Assembly: GCF_902833055.1 (NCBI RefSeq)
Contig: NZ_CADFEJ010000001.1
Span: forward strand, 372,001-436,000
Direction: 5' to 3'
Origin: Burkholderia territorii
GTDB taxonomy: Bacteria; Pseudomonadota; Gammaproteobacteria; Burkholderiales; Burkholderiaceae
Length of the DNA stretch: 64,000 nt
The first letter of the stretch is position 1. Every line of letters begins with the position of its first letter. The position numbers and the translations under genes are program-made. Shown here piece by piece: positions 8,297 to 18,879 of this stretch. The notes beneath the pieces are model-generated. The model ran no database searches. It saw nothing but the letters and a program-made list of their open reading frames with translations, and was not told the DNA's origin.

Positions 8297-8544
8297 TGGC
8301 GCGGCCCGCACGTCGACGCGCGCAGCGTTGCCGTGTCGGGTGAATGTTCCGATTGACGAACCGCGAACTTTGTACGGAACGAACGCTGTCGCGGCTTCGA
8401 CGCCACACGACGGCCCGGGATGCGGGTTTCGATTCGTATGTCGCGGATGCCGCGTGGACTATAAATGGAGGGGTGTACCGGTGCTTGTCGGGCGCCTGCG
8501 CGTCGCGCGCAGGGCGGAGCCGCGACCGCCGGGGGAGGTGCACC

Positions 8545-10113
8545 GTGCTTTGCCAGACGCTTGCTCGCGCCGTGCTTCGCACTGCGTTGATCGGGGGCCT
8601 ATTCGCCTCGTTGCTGTCGCCGCCGCCAGTCGGTGCCGGAACCGTCGCACCGGCCGCCACGCCACCGGTCATGAAGAGCCGGCTCGCCGCATCGCCTCGC
8701 TCGATGCCGGTCGATTTCCCGACGATCGTCGACCGTTACGGCCCGGCGGTCGTGACCATCATGACCGCCGCGCCCGACCAGCAGGCCGGTGGCCCGTCCT
8801 TCGCGTATCTCGATCCGGACGATCCGTTGTCCGCGTTCTTCCGCCGGGGCGCGCCGCTGCCGCCCGCGCAGGGCGCCCAGGCGCCTGCGCCCGAGATGTC
8901 GCCGCGCGCGATCGCGGGCGGCGGCTCGGGCTTCATCGTCAGTGCCGACGGGGGGATCCTGACTTCCGCGCATATCGTTGGCGATGCGACCGATGTGACG
9001 GTGCGACTGGCCGATCGTCGCGAGTTGAAGGCGACGGTGCTGGCCGTCGATCCGCAGAGCGACGTCGCCGTGCTGCACGTCGACGCGACGAAGCTGCCGG
9101 TCGTGCGCATCGGCGATTCGTCGCGGGTGCGCGCGGGCGAACCGGTGATGACGATGGGCGCACCGGAAGGATCGGGCAACACGGTCACGGCCGGCATCGT
9201 CAGCGCGACCGCGCACGCGTTGCCGGACGGCAGCGCGTTTCCGTTCTTCCAGACCGACATCGCGGTGAATCCCGACAACTCGGGCGGCCCCGTGTTCAAT
9301 CGCGCGGGCGACGTGATCGGCATCGCGGTGCAGGTCTATACGGACGCCGACCGCTATGCGAGCACCACGTTCGCGATCCCGATCGCGCTCGCCCTGAAGG
9401 TGCGTGCGCAGGTGCAGGCGCAGATGCGGGCCGGCGCGCAGGCTCAGCGCGCTTCGTCCGGCAATGCATTGGGCGTCGACGTGCAGGACGTCGGTGTCGG
9501 GCTGGCTGCCGCGTTCGGCCTGCCGCGTCCGGCGGGCGCGCTCGTCAACGGCGTCGATCCAGGCTCGCCGGCTGCGGCGGCCGGTGTGCGGCCCGGCGAC
9601 GTGATCGTGAAGTTCGGCGACAAGCCGATTGGCCGGTCGGCCGAACTGAACGACCTCGCCGCCGCGTTGCCGGCGGGTGCAAGGGCGCCGCTGCGGGTGA
9701 TCCGCAATCGCACGCCGATGATGCTGACTGTCACCGGAGCAGGGACCGGCGACGCGATCGACAGCGCGGCAGCGACGGGCAGCGCTGGCGCGCTTGGCGC
9801 GGGCGGTGCCGCCGGCGTGGCGATGGCGGCCGCAAGACCGGCTGACGGCGGCGATCGGCTCGGGCTGACGATGCATCCGCTGAGCGACGCCGAGCGGCGT
9901 TCGACCGGGCTCGCGGTCGGGATGATGGTCGATGCGGTGCACGGACCGGCTGCGAATGCGGGCATTCGGCCTGGAGATGTCGTGCTCGAACTCAACGATA
10001 CGCTGCTCGAAACGCCGGACGACGTGCAGTCGCTCGAGGCGAAAGGCGGGGTGATCGCGGTGTTGATTCAGCGCGAGAATGCGCGGAGGTTTGTGTCGGT
10101 GCGGGCGCGGTAG
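8545..10113 (+). CDS. Do/HtrA-family periplasmic serine protease with two PDZ domains
   Basis: The start is the GTG at 8545, six bases after a strong GGAGG; it gives a 522-residue protein with a signal peptide of about 30 residues. The chymotrypsin-like domain carries the full triad: H143 (TSAHIV), D173 (QSDVAVL) and S246 (DNSGGP). The usual GNSGG is DNSGG here, a small change at the oxyanion position. Two PDZ domains follow (about 300-390 and 435-520), joined by an Ala/Gly-rich linker. Such proteins degrade or refold misfolded envelope proteins. It stands alone, without an adjacent mucD/rpoE cluster, so it is an accessory paralogue. Confidence 0.9.
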   Translation: MLCQTLARAVLRTALIGGLFASLLSPPPVGAGTVAPAATPPVMKSRLAASPRSMPVDFPTIVDRYGPAVVTIMTAAPDQQAGGPSFAYLDPDDPLSAFFRRGAPLPPAQGAQAPAPEMSPRAIAGGGSGFIVSADGGILTSAHIVGDATDVTVRLADRRELKATVLAVDPQSDVAVLHVDATKLPVVRIGDSSRVRAGEPVMTMGAPEGSGNTVTAGIVSATAHALPDGSAFPFFQTDIAVNPDNSGGPVFNRAGDVIGIAVQVYTDADRYASTTFAIPIALALKVRAQVQAQMRAGAQAQRASSGNALGVDVQDVGVGLAAAFGLPRPAGALVNGVDPGSPAAAAGVRPGDVIVKFGDKPIGRSAELNDLAAALPAGARAPLRVIRNRTPMMLTVTGAGTGDAIDSAAATGSAGALGAGGAAGVAMAAARPADGGDRLGLTMHPLSDAERRSTGLAVGMMVDAVHGPAANAGIRPGDVVLELNDTLLETPDDVQSLEAKGGVIAVLIQRENARRFVSVRAR

Positions 10114-10393
10114 GGCGTTAATGGGCGTTCGTGGACAAGCCGTTGTTCCATGCATGCTGAGGGAGTTCTTGTTACACGCATTTGGGGAACGAGACTATCC
10201 GCTCCGACCGTTCGCGAACTTCTCCAAATGGCGTTTGGCTCGGGCAAGATCGTGAGCCTTGCGGCATCATGCTCGCTTAACGATAGACCTCAACTTGAGA
10301 CGGGGCAAGGGCGCGCTTTCGCTTGGTCGCAAAGATTCGCGGGCGTGCGCATTTTTAAAATCCGTCTCGAAAACTTTCGTGAGCCCGTTCCGC

Positions 10394-10894
10394 ATGGACC
10401 TGACTAGAACAATCGTTATCGGAAACTCGGGTTCGGGGAAAAGCTGGCTGGCAGAACGCGTCGCCGATCGTTCGGGTGCCGCTTATGTCGATCTCGATCT
10501 GATTCATTGGCTTCCTGGTGGATACGGCGTAGCTCGGGAGCGCGCCGATGCGATTCGACTCGTTCAACGTGCCGCGCAGGCCGATCGCTGGGTCATCGAA
10601 GGGATCTACGGGTGGCTCGTTAGCGAAGTTCTTGCAAACGCTAGCGCACTGGTCTGGTTGTGCATCGACGAAGCCGAATGTGTGGCGAACATTCGTCGGC
10701 GAGGCATTCGTCGCGATGGGTCTCCAGAAGCCTTCGATGCGCTGCTGGAATGGGCCGCGACTTATCGATCCCGGACTGGATCAAGCTCGTATGGTGCTCA
10801 CCGGACTATTTTCGAGCAGTTCCGTGGAGACAAGGAAACGCTCGGGTCGCGTGATGCAGTAGCGGAGTTTGTGAGTGGGTTGTCGCCCTTATGA
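10394..10894 (+). CDS. P-loop NTPase, adenylate-kinase-like small kinase
   Basis: The 166-residue product begins MDLTRTIVIGNSGSGKS, a Walker A motif at residues 10-17, followed by DLDLIHW (substrate-binding region of shikimate- or adenylate-kinase-like folds), WVIEGIYG and a lid-like RRRGIRRDG. This matches the small proteins often labelled DNA topology modulation FlaR or adenylate kinase-like; the true substrate is not known. Base composition here is lower in GC than the neighbours, hinting at acquisition. The ATG at 10394 is chosen because homologous sequence starts there. About 270 bp on either side hold no gene. Confidence 0.75.
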   Translation: MDLTRTIVIGNSGSGKSWLAERVADRSGAAYVDLDLIHWLPGGYGVARERADAIRLVQRAAQADRWVIEGIYGWLVSEVLANASALVWLCIDEAECVANIRRRGIRRDGSPEAFDALLEWAATYRSRTGSSSYGAHRTIFEQFRGDKETLGSRDAVAEFVSGLSPL

Positions 10895-11160
10895 AAGTCG
10901 AGTCTGTGACGTTGTTGCGGCCTGTTTCAGCGTGGACAACTCCATCTCTCACGGAGTGGCCGTTCAGGGCCATCTGCCCACGCCAGTTGACTGAGATCCG
11001 CTACCGGCCATAAGCGGACGTTGGAGGCTGGATTAGCGACAATCACGCAATTCACGCGAAACCGGGACGGAAATCGGGCTAGCCTCAAAGGTAAGAGTTC
11101 GTCACGTCGTGGCGACGCGTGACGCGACGAACAAAGCGCAATCGAAGCTCTGCGTGACAC

Positions 11161-12582
11161 TCAGTAACTCAGATAGACCGAACGCAGCGCATCGACCATC
11201 GGCTTGCGCGGCGAACGTGTGTCTGGCACGTTGGGGCCCTTGTTGTAGCCGTCGTCTCGCCACACCGGCGCATTGTTCGGAAGGCCGCCGCCTCGCCCGA
11301 TCGCGAACAAGCCAAAACCGTCCTCGTCCCAGAACTTGTTTGGAAAGGCATCCGCAGCAGGGCCGCCGAAAGGCCGGTATGGAAAGTCCGGAAAGTCCGG
11401 AAAGCCAGGAAAGCCCTTTTCGACCTTCTGCTTCCACCATTCGTCGCAGAACTCGAAGTAGTACAGGCCGAGACTGAGCGGGTAGCGGCCGTTTAGCGCT
11501 TGCGCCGCCACGCCAGTGATCAGGTTGGCGGTGAGCTGTGCCGTGCCGTTGTCGGAATAGATCGTCGTGCGATCCGCGGGATTGCGGTGTCCCGTTCCCG
11601 GCATGCCCCATTCCGTCAGGATGACTGGCTTCAGCGCGCTGCCCGTCAGGCCCTCGTAGCCGGGAAAATTTTCCGCTGCGACGGCCTTGAAGACCGTATC
11701 GAAGTTCTGCGTCTGGTACGTGTTGACGCCCCAGAAGTCGACCGACGGCACGCGGGCCATATGCGACGCCGACATCGAAAGCAGCTTGAGGTCGTCATGG
11801 TTCGCCATGCCAACGAGTTTCTTATTCGCCCCCATCGCAACCTTCGTCAAGTGCGCGAATTTTTCGATCTGCGACCACCAGAACGATACCGGCGCGGCAT
11901 CGCCCCATGACGCGCCGGGGCCGTCCTGCTCGTTCTGGATCGTGAAGCCGAGGACGGCGGGATGCCCGGACACCTGCGCGACCGTCTCCTTGATCAGCGC
12001 GGTATAGAACGCGTCTTCGGCCTTGTTGTAGATGCCTTGCTTCAGGGCCGGCGCGGAAACGGGAATGCCGACCAATACGTACAGCGGCTTGACGCCGCCG
12101 TTCCAGCACGCGTCGAGGAATTCGCGATGCATGAACTGATGCGAGCTTTTGTCGAACGGCACCTTGGGCAAACCGCCCGTCTTGTAGTCGAGCTGCCGCG
12201 AAATCATGCTGTAGAGCCGAATCGTGTTCGCACCCGTCTCGCGAATTAGCTTCAAGTCGCGCTGCCACGTGTCGCGCCAGTTGCGGATGTGGTAGCCAGG
12301 CCCGGAGTACTCGTCCCAGAAGAAATCGCCGAGCGAAGGCGTCGTTTCGACGTTCTCGTTGATTGGGCATGGCGAATAGCAGATGCCGCGCAGCTTGAAC
12401 GACGCGCGTGCGCTGCCGTTGATCGAGACGCTCAAGTGTGCCGAAGATCGACCGGACGAATCGCGCGACACGCGACATTCCCAGTCCGTCCTGACCGCGT
12501 GCGGCGTCTTCGCAGACAAGTTCGACACCATTGCCAACATCGGCAGCGCTGCTCCAGCGCCCAGCAAATCCCTGCGTCTCAT
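11161..12582 (-). CDS. Tat-exported glycoside hydrolase (clan GH-A TIM barrel)
   Basis: The 473-residue protein opens with a twin-arginine signal (MRRRDLLGAGAALPML), so it is probably exported folded. The TIM-barrel signatures of clan GH-A retaining enzymes are present: acid/base E218 in TIQNEQ and nucleophile E324 in ILTEWG, with GANTIRLYS after strand 2. The exact family (GH2/GH5/GH72-like) cannot be fixed by eye. A run of FPDFP/FPGFP repeats sits near residues 388-400, encoded by a 9-bp tandem repeat. Two PBP4-like genes on the same strand lie upstream; wall or exopolysaccharide remodelling is possible. Confidence 0.75.
   Translation of the reverse strand: MRRRDLLGAGAALPMLAMVSNLSAKTPHAVRTDWECRVSRDSSGRSSAHLSVSINGSARASFKLRGICYSPCPINENVETTPSLGDFFWDEYSGPGYHIRNWRDTWQRDLKLIRETGANTIRLYSMISRQLDYKTGGLPKVPFDKSSHQFMHREFLDACWNGGVKPLYVLVGIPVSAPALKQGIYNKAEDAFYTALIKETVAQVSGHPAVLGFTIQNEQDGPGASWGDAAPVSFWWSQIEKFAHLTKVAMGANKKLVGMANHDDLKLLSMSASHMARVPSVDFWGVNTYQTQNFDTVFKAVAAENFPGYEGLTGSALKPVILTEWGMPGTGHRNPADRTTIYSDNGTAQLTANLITGVAAQALNGRYPLSLGLYYFEFCDEWWKQKVEKGFPGFPDFPDFPYRPFGGPAADAFPNKFWDEDGFGLFAIGRGGGLPNNAPVWRDDGYNKGPNVPDTRSPRKPMVDALRSVYLSY
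11381..11416. repeat. Four tandem 9-bp repeats inside the glycoside hydrolase gene
   Basis: GGAAAGTCC occurs twice, followed by GGAAAGCCA and GGAAAGCCC, each exactly 9 bp apart. On the coding (minus) strand they encode a Gly/Asp-Phe-Pro repeat. In-frame slippage would change the number of repeats without breaking the frame. Confidence 0.85.
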
Positions 12583-12653
12583 GTCATTCTCCTTGGTTCA
12601 CTGCGTTTTGAGGTTCATTGGAAGACGTTCGAGCTAAGCGCGCGTCGACACCG

Positions 12654-14336
12654 TCAGAACCGCCGATAAACCACACCGAGGATCTGCGCTTCGTCTTCGA
12701 ACACGCCAAGCGCATCCGACAACGACGACAGCGGACCGGCGTTGTTCACGAACACCGCGAATGCGAGGATCCGGCCGCTCTTCGCGCGCATGTAGCCGGC
12801 ATTCGTCAGCGCCACCATCTTCCCGTTCGACAGCGTCGCGCCGCTCTTCACGTAGATGTGTTCCTTGCCCTCGACGTCCTTGCCGACATCGGCCAGCGAG
12901 CCGTCGGTGCCGAGGATCGGCATCGCATCCCGGTAGGACGGATAGACCACCTTGCGGCTCATGGTCTGCAGCAGTCGCGCCGTCGTCCGCGCGGTGGCCC
13001 GGCTGTCCGGCGATCCGCTGCCGTTGGTCGGAAAGTCGAATCCGCCCGGATCGAGTCCGTACTCGGCCGTCAGGACACCGCGCTCGACCGACAGCGCGTC
13101 GGCGACCGTCCGCGCGCCGCGCGTCAGGCCGAGATGCATCAGGCTCAGGTTCGCGCCGGTATTCAGGCTGACCTTGAGAATCAGCTTCGCGATTTCCGCA
13201 TACGGCGGCGACGCGAACGACGCCACTTGCGGCAGCGACGCGTATTGCGCCGGCGACGGAAGCAGGCCCGCGGGATTGGACGCGACTGCGGGCGTGCCAA
13301 CCGACACGCCGTTTCTGGCCAGCGCGTCGACGAGCGCGGTGCGCGCGAACGAAGCCGGATCGTCGATGTGCACGATACTGACAAACTGCGCGTTGCCGAT
13401 CAGGGGCGCGTGATAGCCGGCCGGCAGCGTGGCGGCTGCCTGGCGGTCCTGCGTGCCGGACACCGTCGCGGCGCAGCCGATGCGGGACAAACACCCCAAC
13501 GCGCCGGCGTTCGGCGCATCGCCGGAGAACGCGATGTCCGGTGCGGTGTCCGCCCGGCTCGTGAGCGCCGAACCCGCGACCGTGTAGGCACGCGTCTTCG
13601 GCCGCCAGTCGATTTGCGCGGGCTGTCCGGCCGCGATCGCGGGCGTCACCGTCAGGTCGATCACGTTCTCGTTGATCAGGATCGGCGAGATCAGCACATT
13701 GCCGTTCGGCACGCGGAAGGGCTCGAACAGGCGATCGTCGACGACGACGTCGCCGCCGACGCTGCGGATGCCCGACGCGCGGATCTGCCGCGCGAGATCG
13801 TCGACGGCGGCCAGCGGATCCTCCGGCGTCAATGCTGCGCCCCCGAAGCCGCGCGCTTCGTTGTGATCGTATGGCGTGAAGTCCAGCGACCCGTCGCCTT
13901 TCATCCGGCCACCGAACGTCAGGTCGCCGGCCGCCCGGAGAATCAGGTTGCCGGCGAGCGCCCCGCTCGCGGAGATCGCGCCGTCGCGATAAACCGCGGT
14001 CGTGAAACGATGGTCCGCACCGAGCTTGTCGAGCGCTGCGCCGACGGAAAAGAGCTTGCGGACGGACCCGGTGTACGAAAGCGCATCGGGGTTGAGCGAA
14101 TAAACCGTCGCGCCACTGTCGACGTCGACGATGGCCATCGACCACGCGGCGCCCGACGACACGTATCGGGGCTTGTTCATGATGGCCGGGATCTCCGGAA
14201 TCCCGCTGGATTCTCCGCCGCACGATGCCAGCAGCGGCGCCGCGGCAAGCAGCGCGAGCCATCTCGCCGTCCGGCGCACGCGCGACGCGCGAGCGCGAAG
14301 GGACGAGACGCTGTGTTGGACCGATTTCGCCTGCAT
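12654..14336 (-). CDS. PBP4-like D-alanyl-D-alanine carboxypeptidase lipoprotein (peptidase S13)
   Basis: The 560-residue product has a lipobox (LLASC, Cys39) and the S13 penicillin-binding fold. The SxxK motif is SVRK (Ser91-Lys94) and the SxN motif is SLNTGAN. The third motif reads KSG (VKSGATL) where KTG is usual, so activity could be altered. PBP4 enzymes trim or cleave peptidoglycan cross-links in the periplasm; lipidation would anchor this one. The ATG ending at 14336 follows a GGGGAG ribosome site. It lies 111 bp after a paralogue, in the same direction, probably as a tandem duplication. Confidence 0.82.
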   Translation of the reverse strand: MQAKSVQHSVSSLRARASRVRRTARWLALLAAAPLLASCGGESSGIPEIPAIMNKPRYVSSGAAWSMAIVDVDSGATVYSLNPDALSYTGSVRKLFSVGAALDKLGADHRFTTAVYRDGAISASGALAGNLILRAAGDLTFGGRMKGDGSLDFTPYDHNEARGFGGAALTPEDPLAAVDDLARQIRASGIRSVGGDVVVDDRLFEPFRVPNGNVLISPILINENVIDLTVTPAIAAGQPAQIDWRPKTRAYTVAGSALTSRADTAPDIAFSGDAPNAGALGCLSRIGCAATVSGTQDRQAAATLPAGYHAPLIGNAQFVSIVHIDDPASFARTALVDALARNGVSVGTPAVASNPAGLLPSPAQYASLPQVASFASPPYAEIAKLILKVSLNTGANLSLMHLGLTRGARTVADALSVERGVLTAEYGLDPGGFDFPTNGSGSPDSRATARTTARLLQTMSRKVVYPSYRDAMPILGTDGSLADVGKDVEGKEHIYVKSGATLSNGKMVALTNAGYMRAKSGRILAFAVFVNNAGPLSSLSDALGVFEDEAQILGVVYRRF

Positions 14337-14447
14337 AGCCGCTCCCCGATGAATTCGACCGTCGCCGTGCGGGCCTTCGCGACGCGCGCTCGTTGCCGCC
14401 GGCAGCGAACGATCCGCGTTTGCCCGCCTGCGCTGCGACACCCTGCG

Positions 14448-16064
14448 TCAGAGATACTTCCAGAGAATCGCCGCGATCCGCCCTTGATCCTGGAACACCG
14501 GCAGGACGTCGTCGATGGAACCGAACGGCACGTTGTTCACCGACAGCATGAACACATAGCGACGCCCGCTCTTCGCGTCGACGTAACCGGCCAGCGCCTG
14601 CCCTTTCAACGCAACCGGCTTGCCGCCCACGTAGGTGCCCGTCTTCGCACGGACGTGCCCTTTCGCACCGGCCAGCGACGCATCCTGCATGAATTCGGTC
14701 ACGAAGCCGAGCGAGCCGTCGACGCCGAGAACCGGCAGAGCGTCGAGATACGCGTCGAAGTAAGCGGTCTTCTGCATGCCGGCCAGGAGCGTCGTCAGCG
14801 CGGTACCGGTCGCTTTCGTTTCGAGGCCGCCGCTGCCGTCGACGAATGCGAAGCTGTCCGGGGCGAGATGGAATTGCGACTCGAGCGCCGCGCGTTCGGT
14901 GGCGAGCGCGTCATGCATCGTCGTCGCGCCGGACGACGCCAGTCCGTACAGGACCAGGCTGACGTCGGCGCCGATGTTGTAGCTCACCTTCAGGATGAAC
15001 TTCGCGTATTCGCGATACGGCGGCGACACGAGGCGCGCAACGGGTGACGCCGACGCGTACGCGCCTTGCGGCGGCAGCGACTGGCGCGGATTGACTTCGA
15101 CCGCGGGCGCACCGACCGCGACACCGTGACGCGCGAGCGCCTCGACCAGCACGGTGCGGGCATAGCTGGCCGGATCGGTGATGCGAAACGTCTTGACGAG
15201 CGGATACGCGCCGGTCAGCGGCGGCACGTATTGTGCCGCGAGCGTGCCCGACACGTTTCCGAAGCATCGGGGCGTGCCGAAGCACGTGGGATCCCGCGGC
15301 GCAAACTCGATGTCCGTGTCCGCGTTTGCGCCGACCATCGACACCGACGACGTGACGCCGAAAGCCGCGGATTTCGGGCGCCAGTCCACGTTCGCGGTCG
15401 CGCCGGCCGCGCCCGGGTTCACGAGGACGTCGACTACGTCGTCGTTCACGAAGATCGGCGATACGTTGAATTCCTCGCGGAAATCGAACGGGACGAACAG
15501 TCGATCGTCGATGACGACGTCGCCGCCGATCCGCTTGATGCCCGCTGCCGCGATCTGCGATGCGAGCTTGTCGTATCCCGCCAGCGGATCGGCCTGGACG
15601 ATCCCGGCATTGCCGAGCGAATTGGCTTCGTTGTGGTCGAAGCCGCTGAACGCGATTGTGCCGTCCGGATTCGCGCGTCCGCCCATCGTCAGATCGCCGC
15701 TCGCGACGAGGATCAGGTTGCCGTCGAGCGTGCCGGACGCTTCGACGCTGCCCAGTGCGTAGACCGGCGTGACGAATTGATGGTCGGCCCCGAGCTGGTT
15801 CAGCGCCATGCCGACCGAGAACAGCTTCCGGGTCGAGCCAACATAGGTGAGCGCATCGGGCTGGATCGCGTAGACGGTTGCGCCGGTCGCGGGATCGATG
15901 ACGTTGATTGACCAGGTCGACTGGCGATAGCGCGATGCGCCGATGACCTGCTCGATCTCCCCCTGCATCGAACGCGTCGTGTTGCCGCCGCATCCTGCGA
16001 TCAGCGCGGCGGCGGCCGTCGAGATCAACGCGACGGCCGCAAGCACTCTTCTTCCGGAAATCAT
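14448..16064 (-). CDS. PBP4-like D-alanyl-D-alanine carboxypeptidase lipoprotein (peptidase S13), second copy
   Basis: The 538-residue protein has a lipobox (LIAGC, Cys25) and all three active-site motifs in standard form: STRK (Ser77-Lys80), SYN (VSYNIGAD) and KTG (RAKTGTYVGG). Long shared blocks with the downstream copy (PDALTYVGS/PDALSYTGS; GGDVVIDDRLF; DWRPKS) show the two are paralogues of about equal length. A possible extracellular role in peptidoglycan trimming follows from the family; the specific need for two lipidated copies is not known. It is the first gene of the minus-strand run 16064-11161. Confidence 0.85.
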   Translation of the reverse strand: MISGRRVLAAVALISTAAAALIAGCGGNTTRSMQGEIEQVIGASRYRQSTWSINVIDPATGATVYAIQPDALTYVGSTRKLFSVGMALNQLGADHQFVTPVYALGSVEASGTLDGNLILVASGDLTMGGRANPDGTIAFSGFDHNEANSLGNAGIVQADPLAGYDKLASQIAAAGIKRIGGDVVIDDRLFVPFDFREEFNVSPIFVNDDVVDVLVNPGAAGATANVDWRPKSAAFGVTSSVSMVGANADTDIEFAPRDPTCFGTPRCFGNVSGTLAAQYVPPLTGAYPLVKTFRITDPASYARTVLVEALARHGVAVGAPAVEVNPRQSLPPQGAYASASPVARLVSPPYREYAKFILKVSYNIGADVSLVLYGLASSGATTMHDALATERAALESQFHLAPDSFAFVDGSGGLETKATGTALTTLLAGMQKTAYFDAYLDALPVLGVDGSLGFVTEFMQDASLAGAKGHVRAKTGTYVGGKPVALKGQALAGYVDAKSGRRYVFMLSVNNVPFGSIDDVLPVFQDQGRIAAILWKYL

Positions 16065-16713
16065 GTGCGCCCCCGAGAGTACGGCTTTGTACCCGACTAC
16101 GACGTTGTTGTGCTTCGAATCATGCTCGAGTCAAGCGCGGGTCTGGTCTGGCGCCCGCTAAGGCCGTGCATCGGCCGTGTTTCCGTGAATGCGTGTTCCG
16201 ACGGCGCAGGGCGACCATCGGGCGAGATGCGCGTGCAGCGATGCGGATTCGGAGTGGCGAGCCAGGTACTGGCAGGCCCCCGATTCGCTGCGGACATGGC
16301 GCGTGACGCCCTGCGATCAGGGCTCCGCCTGCAACTGCGCCGACCACTATATCGGGATCGCCCGCGAAGCTCAATGATGCGGCGCCCGCCATTTTTGCGG
16401 TCGGAGGGTCGGGGCTTCATTTCCGATTTTCATCGGACGAATATAGTAAGCACCTCGCGTCGGGCTACCCGATCGAGGTGGACATCAGCCGCTACGCGGT
16501 TTTCTCGGCCGGGAAGGTCCGATGGGTCTGTCTGATGGAAACTTATCGCGCAGCAACTGGCGTCCCGCAAAGGCATGTAGCATGCTGAACGGCCGCTTTC
16601 GAGAAATGCGTCTGACCGCTTAGGGTCGACAAGCGACACCCACGAAAATCCACGGAAAACGCTCATCTTCCATAGCGCACAGCCACGCGACGGCGTGTGC
16701 GGAGGGCATCTGC
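16065..16713. other. Long intergenic region with a coding-like fragment
   Basis: No complete gene is seen. In the plus strand an open frame at 16307-16588 contains a protein-like stretch (LHFRFSSDEYSKHLASGYP, then IEVDISRYAVFSAGKVRWVC) with GC-biased third positions but no start codon upstream of its internal ATG. It looks like the tail of a gene that lost its 5' end. The rest presumably holds the promoters of the divergent lipoprotein and transporter genes. Confidence 0.4.
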
Positions 16714-17934
16714 TTGCAACCAAACCTGCCGATAGCTTCCAAACGCACCCCACCACGACACGCGACGCTAATCCTGCTATGCGCGTTCTCCGTGCTGCCG
16801 TTGAGCCTGTTCCTGCCATCCCTACCCGCGATCGCGCGCGACCTGCGCGCCGACTACGCGCTAGTCGCACTGTCACTAGGCGGCTACGCAGCAGTCGCCG
16901 CCTCGCTCGAATTCGTAATGGGACCGCTATCCGACCGCTTCGGGCGGCGACCGATCATGCTGACGAGCCTCGGCGTCTTCACGCTCGGATCGCTGGGCTG
17001 CGCGATGGCGACCGATATCCACGTGTTTCTCGCGTGCCGGCTAATGCAAGCGATGATCACGTCGGTCTACCCGGTGTCCATGGCGACGTTGCGCGACACA
17101 GCCAGCGGTTCACGCGCGGCGAGCCGGATCGGCTATGCGGCGATGGCGGCCGCGTTCGCGCCGATGATTGGGCCGACGCTCGGCGGCGTGCTCGATCAGA
17201 CGCTCGGGTGGCGCGCGAGCTTCTGGTTGCTTGGTGCGACAGGCATCGCGCTGCTCGGCTGGTGCATGTTCGATCTATCGGAAACCCATGCGACCCGCGC
17301 CACGACGCTCGCCCAGCAGCTTCGCGCGTATCCCGCGCTGCTCCGCGCGCGCCGCTTCTGGGCCTATGCGCTTTGCATGGCGTTTTCGACCGGTGCCTTC
17401 TACGCGTTCCTGGCCGGCGCGCCGCTCGCCGCGCAATCGGTGTTTCGCATTCCGCCCACGGAAATCGGCTTCTACATGGGAACGATCACGGCCGGCTTCG
17501 TTTGCGGGAGTTTTCTGGCTGCGCGTTACGCGCATCGCTATCCGCTGGCCACGACGATTCTGTGCGGCCGCGTGGTCGCATGCGCGGGGCCTGCGATCGG
17601 TCTCGTGCTGTTTCTCGGAGGGGCGACGCACGCAATCGCGTGGTTCGGGCCGTGCGTGCTGATCGGCATCGGCAACGGGCTGTCGAATCCGGGTGCGCAT
17701 GCAGGCGCGATGTCGGTGCGACCGGAACTCGCCGGCAGCGCATCCGGGCTGGCCGGGGCGATGACGATCGCGGGCGGGGCCGCGCTGTCGTCGCTGACGG
17801 GGCTGGTGCTGACCGTCGCTAACGCCGGCCGTGCGCCGCTGGCCATGATGCTGCTGTCCACGGCGCTCGCGCTGGCGGCCGCCGTGTGCATACGAAGCTT
17901 CGACGCACACGAACGGAATGTGCAGTCGCCGTGA
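16714..17934 (+). CDS. Bcr/CflA-type MFS drug exporter
   Basis: The 406-residue product starts at TTG (16714), seven bases after GGAGGG. It has twelve predicted membrane helices, motif A as GPLSDRFGRRPIML after helix 2, and the helix-5 pattern APMIGPTLGGVLDQTLGWRA that marks the 12-TMS Bcr/CflA (DHA1) proton antiporters. Such pumps export antibiotics, cysteine or other small molecules from the cytoplasm. No regulator adjoins it. The substrate cannot be inferred. Confidence 0.88.
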   Translation: MQPNLPIASKRTPPRHATLILLCAFSVLPLSLFLPSLPAIARDLRADYALVALSLGGYAAVAASLEFVMGPLSDRFGRRPIMLTSLGVFTLGSLGCAMATDIHVFLACRLMQAMITSVYPVSMATLRDTASGSRAASRIGYAAMAAAFAPMIGPTLGGVLDQTLGWRASFWLLGATGIALLGWCMFDLSETHATRATTLAQQLRAYPALLRARRFWAYALCMAFSTGAFYAFLAGAPLAAQSVFRIPPTEIGFYMGTITAGFVCGSFLAARYAHRYPLATTILCGRVVACAGPAIGLVLFLGGATHAIAWFGPCVLIGIGNGLSNPGAHAGAMSVRPELAGSASGLAGAMTIAGGAALSSLTGLVLTVANAGRAPLAMMLLSTALALAAAVCIRSFDAHERNVQSP

Positions 17935-18051
17935 AAGAACCGGCATGCCGATCCGCCGCGATGTGATCGCTGCCCGAACCGGCAACGAACGGCACGATGC
18001 GACGCCACGGCCGTCGAACGGCCGCCACGTCGCATACGCCCACACGATCCC

Positions 18052-18750
<699 letters not shown>

Positions 18751-18879
18751 CGGATGGCCTCGTTCGATGAAAAGACGCATGCCGTCGCCCGGGCAACGCG
18801 GCACGGGCCGGCATGCATGGAACGATACCCGACGCATCCGCGCGCGGATGCGACGAAACTGCGCTTTAACCGGACAAAA

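Noticed and set aside
8365..8390. GAACTT followed 16 bp later by TGTC, resembling a sigma-E promoter before the HtrA-type protease
   Set aside because: The -10 part matches poorly and the leader would be about 150 bp; not strong enough to assert.
10895..11160. Short minus-strand frame containing NVRLWPVADL
   Set aside because: It looks like the spurious translations often seen in intergenic DNA; there is no start context, conserved domain or GC3 pattern of a gene.
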